Source of the DNA: Streptomyces reniochalinae
Lineage (GTDB): Bacteria; Actinomycetota; Actinomycetes; Streptomycetales; Streptomycetaceae
Reading direction: 5' to 3'
NCBI RefSeq assembly: GCF_003323735.1
Contig: NZ_QOIM01000034.1
Coordinates: 186,001-250,000 of the forward strand
Length of the DNA: 64,000 nt
How positions within the stretch are numbered: the stretch's first letter is position 1; the number at the start of each line of letters is the position of its first letter. The translations under genes were made by a program, and so were the position numbers. Shown here piece after piece: positions 24,543 to 34,350 of this stretch. The notes beneath the pieces are model-generated. The model was given only the letters and a program-made list of their open reading frames with translations, was not told the DNA's origin and searched no databases.

Positions 24543-25777
24543 GCGGCAAGCGCGGCAACGGCGAAGGCTCCATCTACCCCTACCGCAACGGCGGCTTCGC
24601 CGCGTACGTCTGGGTCACCACCCCGGACGGCAAGCACAAGCGCAAGTACGTCTACGGCAAGACCCGCCCGGAGGTCCACGAGAAGTGGCTGAAGCTCCAC
24701 AACGAGGCCAAGAAGGGCCCGGTGGCCACTCAGCACCGCACCGTGGCTGCCTTCCTCAACTACTGGCTGGCCTCGGTCGTGAAGCCCAACCTGGCGCCCC
24801 TGACGTACGTCGCGTACGAGGGTGCCGCTCGCCTCTACATCGTGCCCCGCCTCGGCCCCAAGCGGCTCGACAAGCTGACGGTCCGCGACGTGCGCGAGTG
24901 GCTGACGAAGCTCGCAGACACCTGCCAGTGCTGCGCCCAGCGCAAGGACGCCAAGCGTCGTCCGGAACGGCAACGCTGCTGCGCTGTTGGCGAGTGCTGT
25001 GAGCAGTATCCGAGCGGGCGCGTCGTCCAGATCGCCCGGGACACCCTCCGCGCGGCCCTGAGCCAGGCCGTGATCGAGGAGGAGATCCCGCGCAACGTCG
25101 CCAAGCTCGTACGCGTCCCGAAGCCCCGGCGCCGGAAGGTCAAGGCGTGGTCCGTCGGGGAAGCCAGCTGCTTCCTGGAGCACGCCGTCACCTCGGACGA
25201 CCCGCTGTACGCCGCGTGGGTTCTGGCGCTCACTCTCGGGCTCCGGCGCGGTGAGATCCTCGGCCTCACGTGGGAGTCCATCGACTTCGACACCGGAGAG
25301 CTGTACATCGATCACCAGCTCCAGCGTGCGGGCCGTGAGGTCCTGCACCGGGAGACGAAGACGGAGGACTCGGAGGACTTCCTTCCCCTGCCGGAACTCT
25401 GCCTCGCAGCGCTGCGGCAGCGTCGCCAGCAGCAACAAGAGGACCGGGAAGCGGCCGGAGAGCTCTGGCAGGACGTGCATGGGCTGATCTTCACCACTCG
25501 CTACGGGACACCGATCGAGCCCGGCAACCTCACCCGGGCCTTCGCCGTCCGCATCCGCCAAGCCGGCGTCCGCGCGATCCCGCTCCGGAACACTCGGCAC
25601 ACCACCGGTTCGCTGCTCGTCGCGATGAAGGTGCACCCCAAGGTGGCGCAGCGGATCTTGCGGCACTCCAAGTTCACGATGACCTTCGACGTGTACTCGG
25701 AGGCCAGTGACGAGGAGATCCGCGAGGCGCTGCAACGGCTCTCCAAGGGCTTCGGGCCCAGCTCGGAAGCCTCGTAG
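24539..25777 (+). CDS. int: Tyrosine-type site-specific integrase
   Basis: Int recombines attP with the tRNA-Thr attB. The 412-residue protein has an N-terminal arm-binding region, a core-binding SAM-like domain with a Cys-rich insert (CQCCAQ ... RCCAVGECCEQ) and a C-terminal catalytic domain. Catalytic Arg lies in LGLRRGEILGL, the beta-hairpin Lys in RETKTEDS, the second His in ILRHSKF and the Tyr in FDVYSEA. The usual first His of HxxR is Arg here (LRNTRHTTGSLL). It starts at ATG 24539, and a terminator and attR follow. The nearby tRNA is its target. Confidence 0.93.
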   Translation: MSGKRGNGEGSIYPYRNGGFAAYVWVTTPDGKHKRKYVYGKTRPEVHEKWLKLHNEAKKGPVATQHRTVAAFLNYWLASVVKPNLAPLTYVAYEGAARLYIVPRLGPKRLDKLTVRDVREWLTKLADTCQCCAQRKDAKRRPERQRCCAVGECCEQYPSGRVVQIARDTLRAALSQAVIEEEIPRNVAKLVRVPKPRRRKVKAWSVGEASCFLEHAVTSDDPLYAAWVLALTLGLRRGEILGLTWESIDFDTGELYIDHQLQRAGREVLHRETKTEDSEDFLPLPELCLAALRQRRQQQQEDREAAGELWQDVHGLIFTTRYGTPIEPGNLTRAFAVRIRQAGVRAIPLRNTRHTTGSLLVAMKVHPKVAQRILRHSKFTMTFDVYSEASDEEIREALQRLSKGFGPSSEAS

Positions 25778-25797
25778 CGGCCCGTAACGATCACCCC

Positions 25798-25826
25798 GGT
25801 TGCTGTACTTCGCTGCTGTACGGCAC
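25798..25826 (+). repeat. Right copy of 29-bp repeat, possible integrase arm site
   Basis: This copy, starting GGTTGCTGTACTTCGCTGCT, matches the left copy at 15826-15854 at 27 of 29 bases. It lies between the int stop and attR. Confidence 0.65.
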
Positions 25827-25830
25827 GAAA

Positions 25831-25862
25831 GAGGCCCCGCATCGATCATGATGCGGGGCCTC
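25831..25862 (+). terminator. Terminator between int and tRNA-Thr
   Basis: GAGGCCCCGCAT (25831-25842) pairs with its exact complement (25851-25862) around an 8-base loop. Being symmetrical, it can stop int from the left and the tRNA transcript from the right. Confidence 0.85.
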
Positions 25863-25870
25863 TGACCTGC

Positions 25871-25914
25871 GGAGCCGCCTGTCGGAGTCGAACCGACGAC
25901 CTTCTGTTTACAAG
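25871..25914. repeat. Right attachment site (attR), inside tRNA-Thr
   Basis: 44 bp matching attL with one mismatch (25887). It covers the 3' end, T-arm, variable region and the anticodon arm up to the anticodon loop, so the element restores a full tRNA after integration. Confidence 0.92.
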
Positions 25915-25946
25915 ACAGATGCTCTAACCAGCTGAGCTAAGGCGGC
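25873..25946 (-). tRNA. tRNA-Thr (anticodon TGT)
   Basis: Read on the minus strand, a full cloverleaf is present: acceptor GCCGCCT pairing with AGGCGGC, D-arm AGCTCAGCTGGTTAGAGC, anticodon stem CTGT/ACAG with loop CTTGTAA, and T-arm GTCGG-TTCGACT-CCGAC. The CCA end is not encoded. The 3' half was supplied by the integrated element. Confidence 0.95.
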
Positions 25947-26049
25947 AGGGGTGCGCTCTCGCTCGTGCAGTGTACCCGGCGGTGGTTCGGGCTGGTCGGA
26001 CTACTGACAAAAGACGGATCAGAGGCTAGCGTCCTGGCCAGGTCCACGC

Positions 26050-26065
26050 AGTGGACTACACCTCC
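26050..26065. promoter_or_regulatory. DasR-responsive element (dre-like) upstream of msiK
   Basis: AGTGGACTACACCTCC agrees with the dre palindrome AGTGGTCTAGACCACT at 12 of 16 positions and shares AGTGGACTA-ACCT with the nagK site at 1288. It lies 52 bp before the msiK start. A GTCCAC-GCA-GTGGAC inverted repeat overlaps it. MsiK energises chitobiose import, so DasR control would make sense. Confidence 0.6.
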
Positions 26066-26117
26066 CCCTTTACGACGGATCGTCCGGCACGTACCTGCCG
26101 GTGAAGGAGAAGAGAAC

Positions 26118-27251
<1,134 letters not shown>

Positions 27252-27325
27252 CCACCGGAGCACGGCTCAACAGCTCGGCGGCTCAGCGCCTCGCACCTCA
27301 GCAGCGTCGCTGTACGCGGTGGCTC

Positions 27326-27373
27326 GACGAAGGGCCGCGACGGGTTCACGCACCCGTCGCGGCCCTTCGTCGT
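27326..27373 (+). terminator. Strong msiK terminator
   Basis: A perfect 20-bp stem (starting CGACGAAGGGCCGCGACGGG) with an 8-base loop lies 74 bp after the msiK stop. Confidence 0.88.
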
Positions 27374-27535
27374 CACCGGCCCCGTCGCGCCCCGCCTCGG
27401 CCGGCCCCACCGGCGTCAACGCGCGGCCCTCGCCTGACTCTTGCGTATGACGGCGCTCGAACAAACCGTGCAAGCAGTCGCCCGGAGTGGTGACACAATG
27501 TCGCCAAATCACTACCGGTCGCTACCATCACGGGC

Positions 27536-27982
27536 GTGAACCACGCAGCCCGCCGTATCGGCCGATCCCTCGCCCTTGTTCTCCCGGTCGTGCTCGTTCT
27601 GTCCGGGACACTCGCCGTCGCCCGCGTCCCATGGGCCGCCTCGCCCTCGGACACGCAACTGCTCACCGCGTCCTCGCACGAGGCGTCGTCGCGGGACGCC
27701 TCGACGCCCGCCTCGCCTCCCGCGTCCTCGTCCGGGCGAGAGCCCCAGGACGTGCTCCGCGACCGGCTCATCGCCGAGTTGCAGGAGCAGGACCCCGGGG
27801 TGGCGCTCAGCAGCCTTCAGCGCGCGATGACGCGCAAGCCGTCGCTCGCCCGGCACTGCACCTCGCTCGCACGGGCGCTGGGCAAGGCCGCCGTCCACAA
27901 GTACGGCGCCCAGCGGGCGCAGCGCTTCTCGCGTCCGGTCTGCGACACGTCGTTCGCGTACGGGGTCGCCCAGATGGGCTGA
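27536..27982 (+). CDS. Secreted or membrane-anchored hypothetical protein
   Basis: The 148-residue product starts at GTG 27536. It has an N-terminal signal or anchor (RRIGRSLALVLPVVLVLSGTLAVA), a Ser/Ala/Pro-rich spacer at about 35-68 and a compact helical C-terminal domain containing two Cys (RHCTSLARALG and RPVCDTSF) that could form a disulfide outside the cell. No enzyme motif is seen. Proteins of this make-up sit next to msiK in Streptomyces; function unknown. Confidence 0.75.
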   Translation: MNHAARRIGRSLALVLPVVLVLSGTLAVARVPWAASPSDTQLLTASSHEASSRDASTPASPPASSSGREPQDVLRDRLIAELQEQDPGVALSSLQRAMTRKPSLARHCTSLARALGKAAVHKYGAQRAQRFSRPVCDTSFAYGVAQMG

Positions 27983-28066
27983 GGCCCCCGGCAGAGCCCC
28001 AGCAGAACCCAGCACAGCCCGGCTGCGCCCAGCGGAGCCCGGTGCCGCGCGCATAGGGTGCGGCCC

Positions 28067-28786
28067 ATGACCCAGCATCCGACCCAGGCCGTGATCCTCG
28101 CCGGTGGGCAGGGATCACGGCTTCGGCCGTACACCGACGACCGCCCGAAGCCGATGGTGGAGATCCCCGGCACGGGAGTGCCGATCATCGGCCACCAGTT
28201 GGCGTGGCTCGCGGACGAAGGCGTCACCGACGTCGTCGTCTCCTCGGGTCACCTCGCCGAAGTGCTCGAGGAGTGGCTCGGCAAGGCCGAACTCCCCTGC
28301 CGTGTGACGACGGTGACCGAGCCCGAGCCCCTCGGGCGTGGCGGCGGGCTGAAGTTCGCGGCGCGCTCGCTGCCGCGTCCTGACGAGCCGTGGTACGCCA
28401 CGAACGGTGACATCTGGACGCGCTTCTCGTTGCGCGAGATGGCCGCGTTCCACGCCGAGCGCGATGCCACGGCCACGCTGGCGCTGGCCCGGCCGCGTAT
28501 TCCGTGGGGCGCCGTGGAGACGGACCAGTTCGGTCACGTCCTCGACTTCATCGAGGCGCCGCCCTCCCCGTATCTGATCAACGCGGGTGTCTACGTCTTC
28601 GCGCGGCGGTTCGCCGGGCTGCTGCCGGAGCGCGGTGACCACGAGCGCACCACGTTCCCCCGTCTCGCCCGCGAGCGGGCCCTGGCCGGTTATCCGCTTC
28701 CCCAGCGTTCGTACTGGCGGGCCATCGACACCGCGAAGGATCTGACGGAGGCGGCCAAGGAGCTCGCCGGCGAGCACGGCGGCTGA
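28067..28786 (+). CDS. Sugar-phosphate nucleotidyltransferase
   Basis: The enzyme would join a nucleoside triphosphate and a sugar-1-phosphate to make an NDP-sugar. The 239-residue protein has the family motif LAGGQGSRLRPYTDDRPKPM, the ATNGDIW aspartate for metal, and NAGVYVF. It is the short type without a left-handed beta-helix domain, like mannose-1-phosphate guanylyltransferase-type or RmlA-like proteins. ATG 28067 is chosen because the domain begins there. The sugar cannot be told from sequence, and no glycosyltransferase is adjacent. Confidence 0.85.
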   Translation: MTQHPTQAVILAGGQGSRLRPYTDDRPKPMVEIPGTGVPIIGHQLAWLADEGVTDVVVSSGHLAEVLEEWLGKAELPCRVTTVTEPEPLGRGGGLKFAARSLPRPDEPWYATNGDIWTRFSLREMAAFHAERDATATLALARPRIPWGAVETDQFGHVLDFIEAPPSPYLINAGVYVFARRFAGLLPERGDHERTTFPRLARERALAGYPLPQRSYWRAIDTAKDLTEAAKELAGEHGG

Positions 28787-28915
28787 CGACCGACGACGAC
28801 GCGGGCGCGCCGCTACGCGCCCGCGTCCACGCGCCGCGCCACCGCGCGCAGACGCCGGACTCCAGACCCCAAGCCGCAGCCCCCGGGCACAGAACACAGA
28901 GCACGGACCGTACGC

Positions 28916-28976
28916 GTGAGGCCGTCGGCTCCGCCCCGGGTATCGCGAGATCCCGGGAAGGAGCCGACGGCCTCAC
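28916..28976. terminator. Bidirectional terminator between convergent genes
   Basis: GTGAGGCCGTCGGCTCC (28916-28932) pairs perfectly with 28960-28976; a nested CCCGGG/CCCGGG pairing lies in the loop. It separates the nucleotidyltransferase from the DoxX gene. Confidence 0.85.
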
Positions 28977-29006
28977 ACCTGTGCCCAGCAGGCCGCGCGG
29001 ACTGCG

Positions 29007-31175
29007 TCAGCGGCCGCCCAGCAGGCCGCCCAGCGCACCGCGTCCGCCACTGCTGCCGCCGCCGTCGGAGGCGGAGGTGCCGCCGCCCGAGCCGGACGAC
29101 GAGGTGCCGCCGGAGGGGGAGGACTGGCGGGAGAGGCCGTTGCCCGCGCTGCCGCTGCCCGTCGTCGCCTGGGGCTGCTGCGGCTGTTGTTGCTGCGGGG
29201 GCGGCGCGGTGGTGCCCTCCTGGGCGCCGGGGGCTGTGGTGCCCTGCTGGTCGCCCTGGGACGTCCCCTGGGTCCGGCCCTGGCTCGGGGTCGACTCCGG
29301 GCCGCTGGTGGCCCGGCCTTCGCCCGGCCGGGTCTCGTCTCCGGAGGGGTCGCGGTCCTCGCGCCGGGTGTCCGCGTCCCCGCGCCGCCCGTCCGCGCCG
29401 CCGTCGGGCCCCTGCGTGGCCTGGCCGGTGCCGGCGCCCTCCCCCGGGGTGCGGGGCATCGGTGAGCCGGGCAGCCGGTTGGTGGGCGTCTCGCCGCGGC
29501 CCGGGAGCGTGGTCGTCTGGGAGGAGCGGACGGCGCTGCCCAGCAGCGAGCCGACGAGCAGGGCGAGGCCGACGATCACCGAGGCGACGAGGGTACCCCG
29601 GCGCAGCACGCGGCGGCGCAGGTCCCACAGGGAGACGCGGGGGCCGAGCTTGCGCCAGGCCTCGCTCGCGAGCCTGCCGTCGACGGAGAAGACCGGGGCG
29701 CCCGCGATGATCAGCGGGCTCCAGGCGGCGAGGTAGATGATGTCGGGCGCCTCGTACGCGGGGACCGAGCTCCAGCTGACCGTCATCAGGAGGGCTGCCG
29801 ACAGGAGTGCCCCGAGGCCGGCGGCGACCCGCTGCCACAGCCCGAAGATCGTCAGTACACCGACGACGACCTGGAGGAACGCCACGGTGAGCCCCGCGCC
29901 GACCGGGTGCGCCAGAGCGAAGTCACGCAGCGGGGAGGCGATCGTCCACGGTTCGAGGGAGCGCAGCCAGGTGACCATGGAGCCGCGTTCGCCGCCGTCG
30001 AAGTAGACGGGGTCGCACAGTTTGCCCATCCCGGCGTAGACGGTGATGAAGCCGAGGAAGACGCGCAGCGGGAGGAGGACGACGCCGAGGTTCATGCGGC
30101 GCCCGGGGTAGTAGGCGTGCCGCACGCCGTCGCGGCGCCGTCGTCCTTCGGTGTCCTGGCCGCGGTCCTCGGCGGTCTCGCCGGCCTGGGGGTCCTCGCC
30201 GTGCGGGCCGGGGTGGCCGATCGTGGTCAGGGGGCCCGTGGAGGCGCCGTCGTGGGGCCCGTACGGACCGTGCGGCCCGTGGCCGCGGTGACCGACGGTG
30301 CCGATCAGGGCGGTGTGGCCGGTGGAGCCGCCCCGCTCGCCGTACGCGCCGTACTCGTCGGACTCACCGTCGAAGGCGCCGCGCGTCGGGCGCACGCCCT
30401 TGAGCAGCGGTTCGCCCTGCGGCGGCAGCGGCGCGCCACCGGGTGGGACGGGTCGTCCGCTCTCGGACGGCTGGGGGCCGCGGGGCGGGCCGACCACGGT
30501 GGCAGGGCCGCCGCCGGCGCCGCCGCGCGGGGGCGCGCCGTCGACGCGGGGGAGCGTCTGCGTGGACGAGGGGTCGGTCTCGGTGCCCGCGGGCCCCGCG
30601 AAGCCGACGAGCCCTGCGGTGCGGGCGGCCTGGATCACCTTCGTGGCGCCGGTGTCGTCCGGCTCGGCGCCGCCGCTCCAGACCACGGGCGTGCGGCGGC
30701 GGGCCGCCCGTGCGGCGCCGGGAGCGCCCGCGGGTCCCGCGGCGGCGGAGCGGCGGCCACTGGCGGCCACTCCGCCGCCGGCGGCGACCGGCAGGGGCTC
30801 GGTGTCCTCGAACGCGGGGCCGTGCCCGGCGCCGCTTCCCGCACCGGCCATCCCCCCTCCCGCGCGGGCCGCCGGGTAAGCGGCGCCGACGGGGAGGGCG
30901 GTGGCGGGCGTGAGGGACGCGGCGGAGGCCGCGGACGCCAGGGCGGCGCGCGCGGCTACGGAGGAGGAGTACGCGGACGGCGCCGTCGAGGACGCACCGA
31001 GCCGCACTCGGAAACTCGCGTGATTGACGACCACCTCAGCGGGGTCGGACGGGACCTTGACCGTGCTCAGCACCGGCTCGTCGTCGAAGAAACCGCGGGG
31101 GCTTCCCCCTGGGCTGTGCCCAGAGCCGCGGCCCGAAGCGCCGGGTGCGCGGGGTGTTCTGGTGTCCACACTCAT
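29007..31175 (-). CDS. DoxX-family membrane protein with long disordered ends
   Basis: The 722-residue protein has a long Gly/Pro/Ala/Ser-rich N-terminal region (about 1-350), a DoxX-type four-helix membrane domain at about 355-510 (MNLGVVLLPLRVFLGFITVYAG, VAFLQVVVGVLTIFGLW, AALLSAALLMTVSW, IIYLAAWSPLIIAG), another helix at about 545-570, and an extracellular-looking Gly/Ser/Gln-rich tail. DoxX proteins relate to the small subunit of thiosulfate:quinone oxidoreductase and to MauE-like redox proteins. The start is ATG 31175. Its role is not established; the disordered ends suggest protein interactions. Confidence 0.8.
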   Translation of the reverse strand: MSVDTRTPRAPGASGRGSGHSPGGSPRGFFDDEPVLSTVKVPSDPAEVVVNHASFRVRLGASSTAPSAYSSSVAARAALASAASAASLTPATALPVGAAYPAARAGGGMAGAGSGAGHGPAFEDTEPLPVAAGGGVAASGRRSAAAGPAGAPGAARAARRRTPVVWSGGAEPDDTGATKVIQAARTAGLVGFAGPAGTETDPSSTQTLPRVDGAPPRGGAGGGPATVVGPPRGPQPSESGRPVPPGGAPLPPQGEPLLKGVRPTRGAFDGESDEYGAYGERGGSTGHTALIGTVGHRGHGPHGPYGPHDGASTGPLTTIGHPGPHGEDPQAGETAEDRGQDTEGRRRRDGVRHAYYPGRRMNLGVVLLPLRVFLGFITVYAGMGKLCDPVYFDGGERGSMVTWLRSLEPWTIASPLRDFALAHPVGAGLTVAFLQVVVGVLTIFGLWQRVAAGLGALLSAALLMTVSWSSVPAYEAPDIIYLAAWSPLIIAGAPVFSVDGRLASEAWRKLGPRVSLWDLRRRVLRRGTLVASVIVGLALLVGSLLGSAVRSSQTTTLPGRGETPTNRLPGSPMPRTPGEGAGTGQATQGPDGGADGRRGDADTRREDRDPSGDETRPGEGRATSGPESTPSQGRTQGTSQGDQQGTTAPGAQEGTTAPPPQQQQPQQPQATTGSGSAGNGLSRQSSPSGGTSSSGSGGGTSASDGGGSSGGRGALGGLLGGR

Positions 31176-31303
31176 CTAACCGAGTGACGGACGGTTAGGA
31201 CACTGCCTTGACCACGCCGATCTGTCGGAGGCCCGTCAAGTGATCATCGGCCCCGGCGGCCGCCGGGGCCCGCGCCCCGCGCCGGTGGCTGCGCGCGCCC
31301 GGA

Positions 31304-32230
31304 TCAGGCGCGCCGCCGCGCCGCCTCGTAGAGGACGACGCCCGCCGCGACACCCGCGTTCAGCGACTCGGCGCCGCCCGGCATCGGGATGCGCACGCGC
31401 AGGTCGCACGTCTCCCCCACCAGCCGGGACAGGCCCTTGCCCTCGCTGCCGACGACGACCACGAGCGGACCGTCGAGCGCGGCGACGTCCCCCAGTTCGA
31501 CGTCCCCGTCCGCGGCCAGCCCGATCACCGTCAGGCCGGCCTTCTGGTACGACTCCAGCGCACGGGTGAGGTTGGTGGCGCGCGCCACCGGCGTACGCGC
31601 CGCGGTGCCGGCCGACGTCTTCCACGCCCCCGCCGTCATCCCGGCCGCACGGCGCTCGGGAACGACCACACCGTGCCCGCCGAACGCGGAGGCGGAGCGG
31701 ACGACGGCGCCCAGGTTGCGCGGGTCCGTCACCCCGTCGAGCGCGACGATCAGCGGGTCCTCGCCGCGGTCGAACGCGGCGGCCGCCAGGTCCTCGGGGT
31801 GCGCGTACTCGTACGGCGGCACCTGGAGAACCAGGCCCTGGTGGTTGAGGCCGTTCGTCATCCGGTCCAGCTCCGGCCTGGGCGCCTCGACCAGCCGGAT
31901 GCCGCCCCGGTCACCGGCGACGCGGACGGCCTCGCGCACCCGGTCGTCGTTGTCGATGAACTGCTGGACGTACAGGGCGTTCGCCGGGACGCCCTCGCTG
32001 AGGGCCTCCACCACCGAGTTGCGGCCCACGACCAGTTCGGAGGTGCCCTTGCCGCCCCGGGGGCCGCCGCGCTGCGGACGGCCCTGGGTACGGCGCGCCT
32101 TGGCCTGCGCGGCGCGCTGCTTGGCGTGGCCCTTGCGCATCTCGGCGGGCGGCGTCGGGCCCTTGCCCTCCAGGCCTCGGCGGCGCTGTCCTCCGCTGCC
32201 GACCTGCGGGCCCTTCTTCTTCCCGGGCAT
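31304..32230 (-). CDS. rlmB: 23S rRNA 2'-O-ribose methyltransferase RlmB (TrmH/SpoU family)
   Basis: RlmB methylates the 2'-OH of a guanosine in 23S rRNA (G2251 in E. coli). The 308-residue protein has a basic 60-residue extension typical of actinobacteria, a substrate-binding L30-like domain (SELVVGRNSVVEALSEGV) and the SPOUT knot with motifs ALDGVTDPRNLGAVVRSA, VVVGSEGKGLSRL and IPMPGGAESLNAGVAAGVVL. It lies beside cysS in the standard Streptomyces order, 223 bp downstream of cysS on the same strand. Confidence 0.95.
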   Translation of the reverse strand: MPGKKKGPQVGSGGQRRRGLEGKGPTPPAEMRKGHAKQRAAQAKARRTQGRPQRGGPRGGKGTSELVVGRNSVVEALSEGVPANALYVQQFIDNDDRVREAVRVAGDRGGIRLVEAPRPELDRMTNGLNHQGLVLQVPPYEYAHPEDLAAAAFDRGEDPLIVALDGVTDPRNLGAVVRSASAFGGHGVVVPERRAAGMTAGAWKTSAGTAARTPVARATNLTRALESYQKAGLTVIGLAADGDVELGDVAALDGPLVVVVGSEGKGLSRLVGETCDLRVRIPMPGGAESLNAGVAAGVVLYEAARRRA

Positions 32231-32453
32231 GGGTACCTACCTTGCTCACGTTGACGGTGCGGGCCGCGGCCACGAGGCGGCGCGCGGTGCGGACCGCGCC
32301 GCGGGTTCGCGGACGCGGTCGTGGTTCGGATGTGCGTACGGCCTGTCAACGGTACCGGTACTCGGCCCCGGGCCGCCCGGCCTCGCGCATTCCCCGTTCG
32401 CGCGGAGGCGGGCGCGTCCCGGGGACCGCACCGTTGGGCGGGGCCGGGGCCCC

Positions 32454-33854
<1,401 letters not shown>

Positions 33855-33933
33855 GGGGTCAAGGGTAGTAGCCCGCGGCGGTCCCCCCGTGCCCCTCCCG
33901 GGGAAGCATCCGCGCACCGGCCCCGGCGTCCCC

Positions 33934-34308
33934 TCAGCCCGCCCGGCCGACGAACCCGACGCACGGCACCGCCGCGATCACCGAGGCGGTCCCCTGCGCG
34001 TACCCCGGCCACAGGAGCCCGGCGATGCGCAGGACGCATCCGGCCAGCACCACGGGGCGCGGCCCGTACCGGTCGGTGAGCGCGCCTCCGGCGACGAACA
34101 GCCCCTGCTGGCTGCACGTCCGCAGCCCCAGCACGAGGCCGACCAGCCAGCCCCCCATGCCCAGCGCCCCGCCCAGGTGCTCGGCCAGGTAGGGCAGGAC
34201 GGCGAAGAACCCGATGTGGAACGCCGGCTGCGTGGCGTCGAGCAGCCGTACGAACGGCGGCAGTGCGCGTATGTCGGCCGGCGAGCCCGAAGAGGTGCGG
34301 GGGCGCAA
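33934..34308 (-). pseudogene. MFS exporter remnant, N-terminal third only
   Basis: The 124-codon frame reads as the start of a major-facilitator transporter (PFVRLLDATQPAFHIGFFAVLPYL, GGWLVGLVLGLRT, then the A-motif GGALTDRYGPRPVVLAG) and stops after about three to four helices. A full protein has about 400 residues, and no continuation is found in any frame before cysS, so the rest was deleted. It follows the ABC permease by 42 bp. MFS genes in this position occur in metallophore systems, as exporters. Confidence 0.75.
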
Positions 34309-34350
34309 CCGCGCCGCACCGCGCGGGCCGGGTGCGGCGGCGCACCCGCG

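Larger units (their letters stand above)
15700..25914. mobile_element. pSAM2-type integrative and conjugative element in tRNA-Thr
   Basis: The element spans two 44-bp direct repeats (15700-15743 and 25871-25914) that correspond to the 3' part of tRNA-Thr; unit length is 10,171 bp. Gene order is typical of actinomycete ICEs: cargo, Nudix, GntR (KorSA-like), TraSA-like FtsK translocase, spd genes, rolling-circle rep, xis, int, att. The whole tRNA lies at the integrase end. Transfer would move double-stranded DNA through the translocase. Because rep is frameshifted, autonomous replication is doubtful, while xis and int look intact, though int has an altered catalytic position. Confidence 0.93.
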
